Source of the DNA: an uncultured Chloracidobacterium sp.
GTDB taxonomy: Bacteria > Acidobacteriota > Blastocatellia > Pyrinomonadales > Pyrinomonadaceae
Length of the DNA stretch: 32,016 bases
Assembly: GCA_937941715.1 (NCBI GenBank)
Contig: CALDGX010000135.1
Location: forward strand, 1 to 32,016
Reading direction: 5' to 3'
How positions within the stretch are numbered: position 1 is the stretch's first letter; every line of letters starts with the position of its first letter. The position numbers and the translations under genes are program-made. A model generated the notes under the pieces. The model was not told the origin of the DNA. It was given only the letters and a program-made list of their open reading frames with translations, and searched no databases. Shown here in pieces: positions 22,854 to 31,523 of this stretch.

Positions 22854-23747
22854 ATGGTTGAGCGCAGTCAAAAAGAAGTATGGCGATTGACACCCTGGTT
22901 GATGATCGCACTTTTGCTCCTTAATTTTATTCTAATGGCGTTTGACGCCCGTGAGATAACGACGGGACAGCGCGTTGTCCGCACATGGACACAAACGGCG
23001 GCGGATTTTGTCCAGTCGCCGGTCACCACGATCAGTTCGTCGATCTCAAATTACTTTATTTCGATCTCGTCGCTCAGATCGGCGCAGTCCGAAAACGACG
23101 TGCTCAAACAGCGTGTCCAGGAACTCGAGGTCGAGGTCAAGCAGAAATCTGACCTATCGGCCGAGAACGAGCGGCTGCGATCGCTGCTTCAGCTCAAGGA
23201 GACGAGCAAGTACAAGGTTTTGACGGCCCGCATCATCGGGCGCGACCCGTCCGTTTGGTTCGACTCGTCGATCATCAATCGCGGCAGCCTGGACGGCGTA
23301 ACGCTGAATATGGCGGTCGTGACCAATGGCGGCCTCGTCGGGCGCGTGACCGCGGTCGGTCCGCTGACCTCGCAGGTCGATCTGATCACTTACAACAAAA
23401 CGGGCGTCGGCGGCATAATCGGCGAGGTCGGCACGTCAAACGCCCTCGGCGTCGTCACCGGCACCAGCAAAAAAGACCTGCTTGAGATGAACTATGTTCC
23501 GGGCAGCGTCGATGTGCAGGTCGGGCAGCCCGTTTTTACCACGGGGCAGGACGGCATCTTCCCGCCCGGGCTCAAGATCGGCGAAATTGTCAGCGTTGTG
23601 ACCGGTTCGGCGACCACGCCGCATCAGATACAGATCCAGCCGGCCGCAAAACTCAACTCGATGCAGGAAGTCGGTGTTTTGCTTTACGAAGCACCGCAGA
23701 AAACGGAATATGAGCAGAAATTGCCCAATGCCGTAAAGAAGAAATAG
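22854..23747 (+). CDS. mreC: Rod-shape protein MreC
   Basis: 297 residues. A cytoplasmic N-terminus and one membrane helix (about 14-32) are followed by a coiled coil (about 70-118; QSENDVLKQRVQELEVEVKQKSDLSAENERL pattern) and the beta-barrel pair of the periplasmic MreC domain (about 125-275), with the conserved VVTNGGLVGRV and GVGGIIGEVG strands. MreC links MreB and MreD to PBP2 and switches on RodA-PBP2 synthesis. The C-terminal tail is short and basic. It precedes mreD by 13 bases. Confidence 0.95.
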   Translation: MVERSQKEVWRLTPWLMIALLLLNFILMAFDAREITTGQRVVRTWTQTAADFVQSPVTTISSSISNYFISISSLRSAQSENDVLKQRVQELEVEVKQKSDLSAENERLRSLLQLKETSKYKVLTARIIGRDPSVWFDSSIINRGSLDGVTLNMAVVTNGGLVGRVTAVGPLTSQVDLITYNKTGVGGIIGEVGTSNALGVVTGTSKKDLLEMNYVPGSVDVQVGQPVFTTGQDGIFPPGLKIGEIVSVVTGSATTPHQIQIQPAAKLNSMQEVGVLLYEAPQKTEYEQKLPNAVKKK

Positions 23748-23760
23748 GACCGATCGATAG

Positions 23761-24306
23761 ATGGAAGGCGTAAAACTCACGATAGCCCTGATCATAGCCG
23801 TTTTGCTGCAGTGGACGCTGCGCAACGTGGCGGAGCCGATGGCGTTCGTCAATTTTCCGCTGATCATTGTCGTGTACGCCGCCCTTCAGCGAAATTCCAT
23901 CCGCGCGATACTTTTCGGCACGATCTCCGGCATTACGGTCGACGCCCTCAGCGGAGGCCTGCTCGGCGCCAACGGTTTCTCGCAGACGATCGTCGCGTTT
24001 GCCGTTTCCGAGATCGCCCGGCGGGTCTATCTGGACAACCTTATTTTGCGGATACCCGTCATAGCCGGTGCGTGTTTATTGAATTCGGTGATCTACTATT
24101 GGCTGCACCGGCTGTTTGGCCAGGCACCGTCAGGCGACCCGATAGTGACCGGCGCTTACACCTTTATCGGCACGACCATCGCGGGTACGGTGATCTATCT
24201 TTTGCTTGAGGCGATGTCCGGCGAAAAGATCCGGCGGCGGCGGACCGACGTGTTCAAGCCGAGGCGTCAGACGCGGCGGCGCAACCCGATACGTTTGAAC
24301 AAATAA
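23761..24306 (+). CDS. mreD: Rod-shape membrane protein MreD
   Basis: 181 residues with about five hydrophobic helices, the usual MreD size and topology, and a strongly basic cytoplasmic C-terminus (from about residue 155, RRRRTDVFKPRRQTRRRN). The conserved acidic-glycine segment GTISGITVDALSGGLLGANGF (about 59-79) is the family hallmark. MreD is the membrane partner of MreC. Its position between mreC and the PBP2 gene confirms the call, which sequence alone would leave weaker because MreD diverges quickly. Confidence 0.92.
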   Translation: MEGVKLTIALIIAVLLQWTLRNVAEPMAFVNFPLIIVVYAALQRNSIRAILFGTISGITVDALSGGLLGANGFSQTIVAFAVSEIARRVYLDNLILRIPVIAGACLLNSVIYYWLHRLFGQAPSGDPIVTGAYTFIGTTIAGTVIYLLLEAMSGEKIRRRRTDVFKPRRQTRRRNPIRLNK

Positions 24307-24330
24307 CACACACAGTTTCGAGGCTGTACG

Positions 24331-26223
24331 ATGAAACTCAACGACCACGTTCAAAATCTGGGTGCCAGGGTCTTTACGATCCAGGTGTTGGCGTTCGTCC
24401 TTTTGACGCTGCTCGGCTCGCGGCTCTACTACCTGCAGATCGTCAAGGGCGACTATTACAGCGAACGTGCCGAAAATCAACGCATTCGCCTGATCCCGAT
24501 CCCGGCACCGCGCGGAGCGATCTTTGACCGCAACGGCAAGCTTTTGGTCGATTCGCGGCCGACCTACAACGTCGTTCTCTCGAACGAACCGCTCAAGAAT
24601 ATCAACGTCAATGACCGCGTCGACGACTACTCGCGGGGCCTCGGGCTCGAACGGCAGTTCGTGGTCGAACGGCTGAATCTGATCAAAAAGCAGAACGAGT
24701 TTGAGGCGATGGTCCTGAAGGAGAACGTCGGGATACAGGACATCACCTGGGTCGAATCGCACTCGCTCGAGTTTCCCGAACTGCGCGTCGAGCTCCAGCC
24801 GCAGCGTCACTATCCGCTCGGCACGTCGCTGGCCCACGTTCTCGGTTACGTCGGCGAGATCAGCCCCAAACAGCTTGAGGATCCGGCGATGCAGGAAAAG
24901 GGCTTCCGGCCCGGCGACATTATCGGCAAGGGCGGCCTCGAACAGTACTATGACGAGTTTTTGCGCGGACGGCCCGGTTACCGAAAGGTGGTCGTTGACA
25001 GCCGCGGCCGCGTGCAGGCCGAGGTCGAAAAGGTCGACCCGCAGTCCGGTCAGGACCTCGTGACGACGATCGATTACGACCTTCAGCTCGCGGCGGAAAA
25101 TGAGCTGGCCAATTCATCGACCAAACGCGGGACGATCATCGCGATGGACCCGAACACGGGCGGTATTTTGGCGATGGCCTCGGCGCCGTCGTTTGACCCG
25201 AACATTTTTGTACAGGGCAGTTCGACCCCCGAGGGCCGGCGGCAGATCGCCGCCTATTGGCAGGACGAAAAACGCCCGCTCTACAACCGCGCTATTCAGG
25301 GACGCTATCCGCCGGGTTCGACCTGGAAGATACCTGAGTCGATGGGAGCCCTGATCCAGGGCGTCATCACCCCGACCCACTCAAATATGGCGTGCGGCGG
25401 CGGCATCACGATCGGTTCAAAATTCACCCGCTGCATGGGCAGCCACGGCTCACCGCCGCTCAGTTACGCGATCACCAAATCGTGCGACGGTTATTATTAC
25501 CGGCTCGGGCTCAAAATGGGTGTCGACGGGCTCATCAATATGATCGAGACCTTCGGCTACGACAAACGTTCGGGCATCGACCTGCCCAACGAAAAGGTCC
25601 CGCAGACCCCGAAGACCTGGATGCCGTACATCCTCAAACACGAGGGCAAATGGAGCGATATTCGCACCGTTTACGCCTCGATCGGGCAGGACACGGTCGT
25701 TGTCACGCCGATCTCGATGCTGCGTGCCGTCGCGAGCATCGGTATGCACGGCAAGATGTACACGCCGCATTTCCTGCAGGAATTCAGGGCCATCGGGCCC
25801 GTCGGCGAGGAGGGCGATTCGACCTATATGCCCGCCCGGCCGAATTTCGGTTTTCAGCACCCCGAGCCGAAGATCATTCCCATGACTGACGACCAGTACG
25901 ACGTGATGGTCAAAGGTATGTGGGGCGTGGTCAACGGCGGCGGTACCGCCGGAGCGATCCGCATCGCCGGATTTGATATCGCCGGCAAGACCGGCACCGC
26001 ACAAGTCGCCGAACTCGGAAAGGACAGCGGCAAAAACAAGGACCACGCGTGGTTCGTCAGCTTTGCACCGGCGTTCAAGCCCGAGATCGCGGTCATCGCC
26101 CTGATCGAAAACTCAGGCTTCGGCGGCGCCAATGCCGCCCCGGCCGCACGAGCCATTTATAGTGCTTATATCGCCAAAAAGGGCCTTCCGAAGACTGACG
26201 GCCAGGAGGTCGCCTCGCGCTAG
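24331..26223 (+). CDS. mrdA: Penicillin-binding protein 2 (class B, elongation-specific transpeptidase)
   Basis: 630 residues. One N-terminal membrane helix (about 14-33) is followed by the pedestal domain with R-G-x-I-x-D-R-N-G (PRGAIFDRNG, about 59-68) and the transpeptidase domain. Active-site motifs are Ser330-T-W-Lys333 (PPGSTWK), S384-C-D386, and K553-T-G (AGKTGTAQV). SxD rather than SxN is normal for PBP2. The enzyme cross-links peptidoglycan made by its SEDS partner RodA, whose gene starts four bases after the stop. GAGG lies 8 bases before the ATG. It is the expected target of mecillinam-type beta-lactams. Confidence 0.96.
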   Translation: MKLNDHVQNLGARVFTIQVLAFVLLTLLGSRLYYLQIVKGDYYSERAENQRIRLIPIPAPRGAIFDRNGKLLVDSRPTYNVVLSNEPLKNINVNDRVDDYSRGLGLERQFVVERLNLIKKQNEFEAMVLKENVGIQDITWVESHSLEFPELRVELQPQRHYPLGTSLAHVLGYVGEISPKQLEDPAMQEKGFRPGDIIGKGGLEQYYDEFLRGRPGYRKVVVDSRGRVQAEVEKVDPQSGQDLVTTIDYDLQLAAENELANSSTKRGTIIAMDPNTGGILAMASAPSFDPNIFVQGSSTPEGRRQIAAYWQDEKRPLYNRAIQGRYPPGSTWKIPESMGALIQGVITPTHSNMACGGGITIGSKFTRCMGSHGSPPLSYAITKSCDGYYYRLGLKMGVDGLINMIETFGYDKRSGIDLPNEKVPQTPKTWMPYILKHEGKWSDIRTVYASIGQDTVVVTPISMLRAVASIGMHGKMYTPHFLQEFRAIGPVGEEGDSTYMPARPNFGFQHPEPKIIPMTDDQYDVMVKGMWGVVNGGGTAGAIRIAGFDIAGKTGTAQVAELGKDSGKNKDHAWFVSFAPAFKPEIAVIALIENSGFGGANAAPAARAIYSAYIAKKGLPKTDGQEVASR

Positions 26224-26226
26224 TTT

Positions 26227-27345
26227 ATGGTAGCGATCCTCGAAAAGCGTGACCTCCGCGACCTTGACTGGCAGACAGCCGTGCTGGCGATAATGATCGC
26301 CGCGTTCGGCGTTTGGCAGATACATAACGCCGCGCCCGACCAAAACTTTTGGACGAAGCAGATCTACGGTATCGGGATCGCGTTGGTCGCTTTTGTGGTC
26401 GTCGCGTTCACCGACTATCGCCGGCTGATCGATTCGGCACCGGTCTTTTACGTGATCGGGCTGATATTGCTGTTCCTGGTATTGACGCCGCTCGGTGTTA
26501 CGGTCAACGGGCAAAAGGCCTGGGTCCGACTGCCGCTCGTCGGCCAGTTTCAGCCGTCCGAATTCGTCAAGATCCCGACCGTGCTGATGCTTGCCAAATA
26601 TTACGGCTCGCGCAAATCGGCGGCCCTGTCGTTCAAGGAGATGATGATCGGCGGAGCGATCTTTGCGGGCCCCGTCGGGCTGATCCTGCTCGAACCCGAC
26701 GCCGGCCAGGCGATCACCTATTTTCCGATCCTCGCGGCGATGTTCTTTTTATCGGGCATCAAGGTCAGATACGTTGTGCTGGCGATCGTCGCGGCGGCGA
26801 TTTTCATCCCTGGCGCGTGGATGGTCGGCGTCAAGACCGGCAAGATCAAGACCTATCAGCAAGAGCGCATCAACGCGATCCTCGACCCCGACAGTGTCGA
26901 TCCCCGCGGTTACGGCTATCACACGATCCAGTCGACCATCACGGTCGGCAAGGGCGGCCTTTCGGGCATCAAGGGCGAGACCGACGTTTCGCAGAGCGTA
27001 CTTAAATTTTTGCCCGAGCCGCACTCGGACTCTATTTTCGCCGTAACGGCCGAAAATACAGGTTTTATCGGCTGCGTTTCGCTATTGCTGGCGTACGCAC
27101 TTTTGCTGTCGAGAATGATCGCGGGTGCCCGACAGGCTTCCGACCGGGCGGGAATGCTTGTTATAATGTCGATCGTTTGCGGAATGGCGTTTCAGATATT
27201 TATGAACGTCGGGATGGCACTCGGCGCTCTGCCCGTGATCGGTGTTCCGCTGCCGCTGATGAGTGCGGGGCTGTCGGCGATCCTTTCGACATTTGTCGCG
27301 ATCGGTTTCGTCGTTAGCGTTAAGTTGCGTCGATTCGTCAATTAG
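26227..27345 (+). CDS. rodA: SEDS peptidoglycan glycosyltransferase RodA
   Basis: 372 residues with about ten membrane helices. The large periplasmic loop contains QERINAILDPDSVDPRGYGYH and the catalytic segment LPEPHSDSIFAV, with Asp268 the likely essential acid, followed by AENTGFIG (the GEExGFxG equivalent). The proline-rich GVPLPLMSAGLSA (339-351) stands where most RodA/FtsW proteins read GLPLPxxSYGGSS, an unusual substitution. RodA polymerises lipid II into glycan strands together with PBP2. The operon position next to mrdA separates it from FtsW. Only three bases separate the mrdA stop from this ATG. Confidence 0.95.
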   Translation: MVAILEKRDLRDLDWQTAVLAIMIAAFGVWQIHNAAPDQNFWTKQIYGIGIALVAFVVVAFTDYRRLIDSAPVFYVIGLILLFLVLTPLGVTVNGQKAWVRLPLVGQFQPSEFVKIPTVLMLAKYYGSRKSAALSFKEMMIGGAIFAGPVGLILLEPDAGQAITYFPILAAMFFLSGIKVRYVVLAIVAAAIFIPGAWMVGVKTGKIKTYQQERINAILDPDSVDPRGYGYHTIQSTITVGKGGLSGIKGETDVSQSVLKFLPEPHSDSIFAVTAENTGFIGCVSLLLAYALLLSRMIAGARQASDRAGMLVIMSIVCGMAFQIFMNVGMALGALPVIGVPLPLMSAGLSAILSTFVAIGFVVSVKLRRFVN

Positions 27346-27358
27346 GAGAAGTAGTTTT

Positions 27359-29923
27359 ATGGCGAGAGAATTGAGAAAAATGGGTACGACCGAGGTAGCC
27401 GCGACCGGTGCCAAACGGAGCGGGCTGGCGACAATGGGCCTGTTCTTTACGGCCGTAATCCTGGCGCTGTCCGCCGGTGCTCTGACAGGCGTTCTGGCGT
27501 CGTATTACCTTAACAATTCGCGTTACTCGGTCGAGGTGTCGGCTCTGGCCACCTATCGCCCGCCGCAGGTGACCACGATCTACGCGGACGACGGCGAGAC
27601 GGTCCTGGCCGAGTTTGCCATCGAAAAGCGCATCCCGATCAAGATCCAGGACGTGCCGGACAAGGTGACCGACGCGCTGCTCGCGATCGAAGATTACCGC
27701 TTTCGCGATCACATCGGCATCGACCCGTACCGCATTCTCGGCGCCGTCTTTAAGAACATAACCTCCGGCAAGACCGAGGGAGCCTCGACCATCACGCAGC
27801 AGTTGGCCAAGAACCTGTTTCTCTACAAGGATCAGACCTATACCCGAAAGGTCAACGAATGGGCCGTCGCCCTGCAGATCGAGCGGCTGTACACCAAGGA
27901 CCAGATCCTTGAGATGTACATGAACTATGTCTTTCTCGGCGCAGGTGCATATGGTTTCGAGGCCGGTTCGCGGACCTATTTCGGCAAGGGCGTCAAGGAC
28001 CTGAGCCTCGAGGAGGCCGCGTTGCTCGCCGCCATCCCGAAATCGCCCGAGTACTCGCCGACGCGCAACCGCGAAAAGGCCAAGATGCGCCGCGACATCG
28101 TGCTCGACCAGATGGCCAAGTATTTCCCCGACCGCTACTCGGCGGCCGATGTTGCCGCGGCCAAGGCCAAGGACATCAAGCTCGCCGATACGGCGTACTA
28201 TCAGTCGCAGCCCAAATCGACCGCCTGGGATTACCCGGTCGAAGAGGTCCGCAAGTATCTCGAAGAAAAATACACGACCCGCGTCGCGCAAGGCGGCCTC
28301 AAGGTCTACACGACGATCAATGTCGAGGCGCAGAAGATAGCGACCCGCTCGATCCGCGAACGCCTCCGCGCCTACGACCGCGGCCGTCCGTGGCGCTCCG
28401 ATTATCAAAACATCCTCCTCGACGAGAATGAACAGCCGATCACCGACGAAAAGGAGATCGAAAAGACGCTTGCGACCTTCAAGCACGCCGACTGGTACGG
28501 CGACGAGTACGAAGAGGGCGAGTACATCAAGGGCCTTGTGATGAAGGCCAATCCAGGCGCCGATGAGGTCGGTGTGCGGTTCGGCCGTTACAAGGCGGTT
28601 GTCCGTCCGGGCAATATGGGCCGCAGCGGCCGCCGGCCAAAGGACGAGCTGAAGCCCGGATTTTTGGCCGAATTCCTGGTCAAGAAGGTTGACCGCACCA
28701 ATCAGGTGCTCGAGGTCGAGCTGCAGCAGGTGCCCGAGGTCCAGGCCGCACTGACCTGCATAAATTCGCACAATGGCGAGATCGTAGCGATGGTCGGCGG
28801 TTACGACTATCACACAAACCGCTTCAACAACGCGACCCAGGGACTGCGGCAGACAGGTTCGGCATACAAGCCCTTCATCTACACCGCCGCGGTCGAGGAC
28901 GGTATGACGCCGGATATGGTCGTCAGCGGGGCTCCGATCAAGCGCGGCGGCTGGACACCTCACAACTACGACGGCAGTCTCAGCCACGGCAACGTACCGA
29001 TGAAGATCGCTCTTGCCAAATCGTACAATATCGCCGCCGTTCACCTGCTCGAACAGGTCGGCATCCAGGCCGGTGCCCAGATGGTCCGCCGGTTCGGCAT
29101 CAGCAACCCGATGGCCCCGAGCTTGCCGTCGGCACTCGGCGCCAGCGAGGCGTCGCTGCTCGAGATGACGGCGGCTTATTCGGCCTTTCCTAATAAGGGC
29201 GTGCGAATGACGCCGCACCTTATCCGCAAGGTTTACAGCCGCGACGGCAGCCTGCTCGAACAGTACGAGAATCAGAGCACCAAGGTCACCAGCGAATACG
29301 TCGCCCTGACGATGGTCCAGATGATGCGCGGCGTCACGTCCGGCGGCGGTACGGCGGCGGGCGCAAGTGCCGGCGGATTTCCGCTGGCCGGCAAGACCGG
29401 TACCGTTAACGACCACACCGACGTTTGGTTCATCGGCTATACGCCGACGTATGTCACGGGTGTCTGGATGGGAAATCCGCTGCGAAAAGAATCGCTCGGT
29501 GCGGGCATGACCGGCGGACACGGCGCCGTGCCGTACTTCAACGCGTTCATGATCCCGTTCATGAAGAACAAGCCGCGCGACTCGTTCCCGGGTGTGCCGC
29601 CGATGCCTAACGACATCAAGGCCCTCGCCGAACGCAACAAGCGCGAAGAGCTCGAGAAGCTGGAGGACGCCGATCTCGCCGGTAAAAAGACCGGTATAGT
29701 CTTTACGCCCGGCGTCAAGGTGCCCGACGAGCCCGGAATGATGCCGCCCGACAAGGTCGGCGGTGATAAGCCGGGTGACGACACCAAGACTGACAAGCCC
29801 GCCGTCGTCGATCAGCCGCCGGTCCAGCGTCGGCCGCCCGTTCAGCCGCCCGCCGTCAAACCCGATCCGCCGTCGGACAAACCCGAGGGCACCCGGCGAA
29901 AGGGTAAAAAAGGCGACGGTTAA
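27359..29923 (+). CDS. Class A penicillin-binding protein (PBP1A-type bifunctional synthase)
   Basis: 854 residues with the start at 27359, supported by AGGAG overlapping the rodA stop. An earlier in-frame start inside rodA lacks a ribosome site. One membrane helix (about 20-45) is followed by the GT51 glycosyltransferase with AIEDYRFRDHIGID (Glu111 catalytic) and GASTITQQLAKNLFL. A beta-rich linker leads to the transpeptidase with Ser501-A-Y-Lys504 (TGSAYKPFIY), SYNIAAV as SxN, and K679-T-G (AGKTGTVND). The C-terminus (from about 780) is rich in Pro, Lys and Asp and ends GTRRKGKKGDG, probably disordered. It makes and cross-links glycan and is probably co-expressed with RodA-PBP2. Confidence 0.95.
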   Translation: MARELRKMGTTEVAATGAKRSGLATMGLFFTAVILALSAGALTGVLASYYLNNSRYSVEVSALATYRPPQVTTIYADDGETVLAEFAIEKRIPIKIQDVPDKVTDALLAIEDYRFRDHIGIDPYRILGAVFKNITSGKTEGASTITQQLAKNLFLYKDQTYTRKVNEWAVALQIERLYTKDQILEMYMNYVFLGAGAYGFEAGSRTYFGKGVKDLSLEEAALLAAIPKSPEYSPTRNREKAKMRRDIVLDQMAKYFPDRYSAADVAAAKAKDIKLADTAYYQSQPKSTAWDYPVEEVRKYLEEKYTTRVAQGGLKVYTTINVEAQKIATRSIRERLRAYDRGRPWRSDYQNILLDENEQPITDEKEIEKTLATFKHADWYGDEYEEGEYIKGLVMKANPGADEVGVRFGRYKAVVRPGNMGRSGRRPKDELKPGFLAEFLVKKVDRTNQVLEVELQQVPEVQAALTCINSHNGEIVAMVGGYDYHTNRFNNATQGLRQTGSAYKPFIYTAAVEDGMTPDMVVSGAPIKRGGWTPHNYDGSLSHGNVPMKIALAKSYNIAAVHLLEQVGIQAGAQMVRRFGISNPMAPSLPSALGASEASLLEMTAAYSAFPNKGVRMTPHLIRKVYSRDGSLLEQYENQSTKVTSEYVALTMVQMMRGVTSGGGTAAGASAGGFPLAGKTGTVNDHTDVWFIGYTPTYVTGVWMGNPLRKESLGAGMTGGHGAVPYFNAFMIPFMKNKPRDSFPGVPPMPNDIKALAERNKREELEKLEDADLAGKKTGIVFTPGVKVPDEPGMMPPDKVGGDKPGDDTKTDKPAVVDQPPVQRRPPVQPPAVKPDPPSDKPEGTRRKGKKGDG

Positions 29924-29941
29924 CGCCGGGCCGTTAAAATT

Positions 29942-29972
29942 AAAAGGGAGCTTTTTAGGCTCCCTTTTTTTC
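29942..29972. terminator. Bidirectional intrinsic terminator between PBP1A and esterase genes
   Basis: AAAAGGGAGC (29942-29951) and GCTCCCTTTT (29959-29968) form a 10-bp stem with a 7-base loop, followed by T to 29972 on the plus strand. On the minus strand the left flank gives a matching T-rich tail, so it can end both the mre operon and the convergent esterase transcript. Confidence 0.9.
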
Positions 29973-29982
29973 ATTCAACTTA

Positions 29983-30717
29983 TTATTTCAAAAATTCGCC
30001 GAGGTAATACGGCAGCATCTTTCGCCACCACGGCCAGTCATGCGCGACGTCATAGCCCCACAGTTCGAGGCGGTGCGGTATTCCCTTCGAATGCAGCAGA
30101 CGCGAGAGGTCGCGGCTGCGGTCCGGGGCCTCGTAGTTGCCCTGGCCCGTGACGATGACGATCGAATCGGCCTTTCGCATACGCGGCAGGTGATAGTCGT
30201 CGTTGAGATTCTTGAGGTACATCATCGGGTTGTTAAAGTACACGTTGTCGTCGTAGTGATGCTCAAGATAATTGTAGATGTCATAGCTGCCGCTCATCGC
30301 GATCGTCCCGCGAAACGCGTCTGAGTGCTTAAAGTACGTGTTGGCGGCGAGCAGTGCCCCGAGGCTTGCGCCGGTCGTCAGCGGGCGGGCGTCCTGGCCG
30401 CATTCGTTGCGGATCAGCGGCAGCACCTCGTCGGTTATGTACTTGTCGTACCGCGAGAGCATCTCGACCTTCCACGCCGGGTGCGATTCCTTGTTGAGCA
30501 GGCTGTATTTGTTGACCGAGTTGATCGAATACGCCCGTATCAGCCCGGCCTCGATAAAGTCCTTGATCGCGTCGATCAGATGAAAACGCTCATATTCCAG
30601 ATAGTCGGCCGCGGCCGTCGGAAACATCAGCAGCGGATAGCCCGCGTGCCCGTAGGCAACGAGCGGCATATCCATATTCAGATTGTGGCTGTACCACGAG
30701 GTAATATCACGTCGCAT
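29983..30717 (-). CDS. Alpha/beta-hydrolase, esterase-D-like
   Basis: 244 residues with the start at 30717. An upstream in-frame ATG at 30855 would run into lipB and add 46 residues without family character. Homologues of the putative-esterase family (PF00756-like, COG4947 type) begin with a similar W-Y-S-x-x-L-x-x-D/E-M block, followed by VAYGHAGYPLLMFPT, as seen here at about residues 8-34. The nucleophile is Ser118 in GASLGA. His226 (DVAHDW) is the likely catalytic base and an acid near 196 may complete the triad. No signal peptide, so cytoplasmic. The substrate is unknown. It lies 100 bases downstream of lipB and may share its transcript. Confidence 0.88.
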   Translation of the reverse strand: MRRDITSWYSHNLNMDMPLVAYGHAGYPLLMFPTAAADYLEYERFHLIDAIKDFIEAGLIRAYSINSVNKYSLLNKESHPAWKVEMLSRYDKYITDEVLPLIRNECGQDARPLTTGASLGALLAANTYFKHSDAFRGTIAMSGSYDIYNYLEHHYDDNVYFNNPMMYLKNLNDDYHLPRMRKADSIVIVTGQGNYEAPDRSRDLSRLLHSKGIPHRLELWGYDVAHDWPWWRKMLPYYLGEFLK

Positions 30718-30817
30718 AATTACATTCAGCCCGGAAGGGCCCGAATATGTGAGGTTAAAAGAAAACGGCGAGTTCCGCAAGTTTTCGCATCGATGAGCCC
30801 CGTGGGTCGGGCGGCCG

Positions 30818-31474
30818 TCAACCGGCAGCGGCATTGGCCGTGACGCCAAAGACATCGCGAAAATTTGCCTCGATCCGGTCCTCGACCTCGGCCATATCGA
30901 CCTCGCGGCCGAGCAGTTTGTCCATCGACGTCACCGGTTCGCCCTCACAGGCGATGATCCAGTTGTAATAGCTCAGGTCGGTATTTACGTTGAGGGCAAA
31001 CCCATGCGTCGTCACCCAGCGTTTGATATGGACGCCGATCGCCGCGACCTTGCCGTCCGCGGTATGCACGCCCGTCAGCCCCTCGATGCGAAATGCCTCG
31101 ATGTCAAAATCGGCCATTGTCCGGATCAGCACTTCCTCGATATCGCGGACGTACTTGTGCACGTCCTCGCGGTCCGGCGAGAGGCTGACGATCGGGTAAC
31201 CCACCAGTTGGCCGAGCCCGTGATACGTCACCTTGCCGCCGCGGTTTATCTCAAACACCTCGACGCCCAGCGACCTTAGCACCTCGGCGGTGGCGAGCAC
31301 GCCGCCGTCCTTTGACCGCCGCCCGAGCGTAAAGGTGTGCGGGTGTTCGAGCAGCAGCAGATAGTCGGTCCGCCGCTCGGCGATGACCTCGGCCTCAAGC
31401 TCTTTTTGCAGCTCGAGCGATTTGGCGTAGCCAACCCGGCCGAGCCTTCTGACCTCTAAATACCGCTGATGCAT
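30818..31474 (-). CDS. lipB: Octanoyl-[acyl-carrier-protein]:protein N-octanoyltransferase LipB
   Basis: 218 residues from the ATG at 31474. Upstream in-frame codons up to 31780 are antisense to another gene and not LipB-like. LipB moves octanoyl groups from ACP to lipoyl domains of 2-oxoacid dehydrogenases and GcvH. The signature RGGKVTYHGLGQLVGYP is at 78-94. The catalytic pair is Lys142 (DGKVAAIGVHIKR) and Cys176 (NWIIAC), with THGFALNVNTDL at 156-167 as expected. EHPHTFTLGRRS (43-54) lines the acyl pocket. No lipA is adjacent. It is divergent from the secreted protein gene starting at 31524. Confidence 0.96.
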   Translation of the reverse strand: MHQRYLEVRRLGRVGYAKSLELQKELEAEVIAERRTDYLLLLEHPHTFTLGRRSKDGGVLATAEVLRSLGVEVFEINRGGKVTYHGLGQLVGYPIVSLSPDREDVHKYVRDIEEVLIRTMADFDIEAFRIEGLTGVHTADGKVAAIGVHIKRWVTTHGFALNVNTDLSYYNWIIACEGEPVTSMDKLLGREVDMAEVEDRIEANFRDVFGVTANAAAG

Positions 31475-31523
31475 TGCATCTATGATAAAATTTTCGGGAA
31501 CTTTTGAACAGGAAGAACAGATT

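Noticed and set aside
27338..29974. An 878-codon open frame antisense to the PBP1A gene
   Set aside because: It mirrors the codon pattern of a GC-rich real gene, has no recognisable domain, and the sense frame shows complete GT51 and transpeptidase motifs.
30718..30855. N-terminal extension of the esterase from ATG 30855
   Set aside because: It would overlap lipB, adds residues without family character, and the homologous N-terminus begins at 30717.
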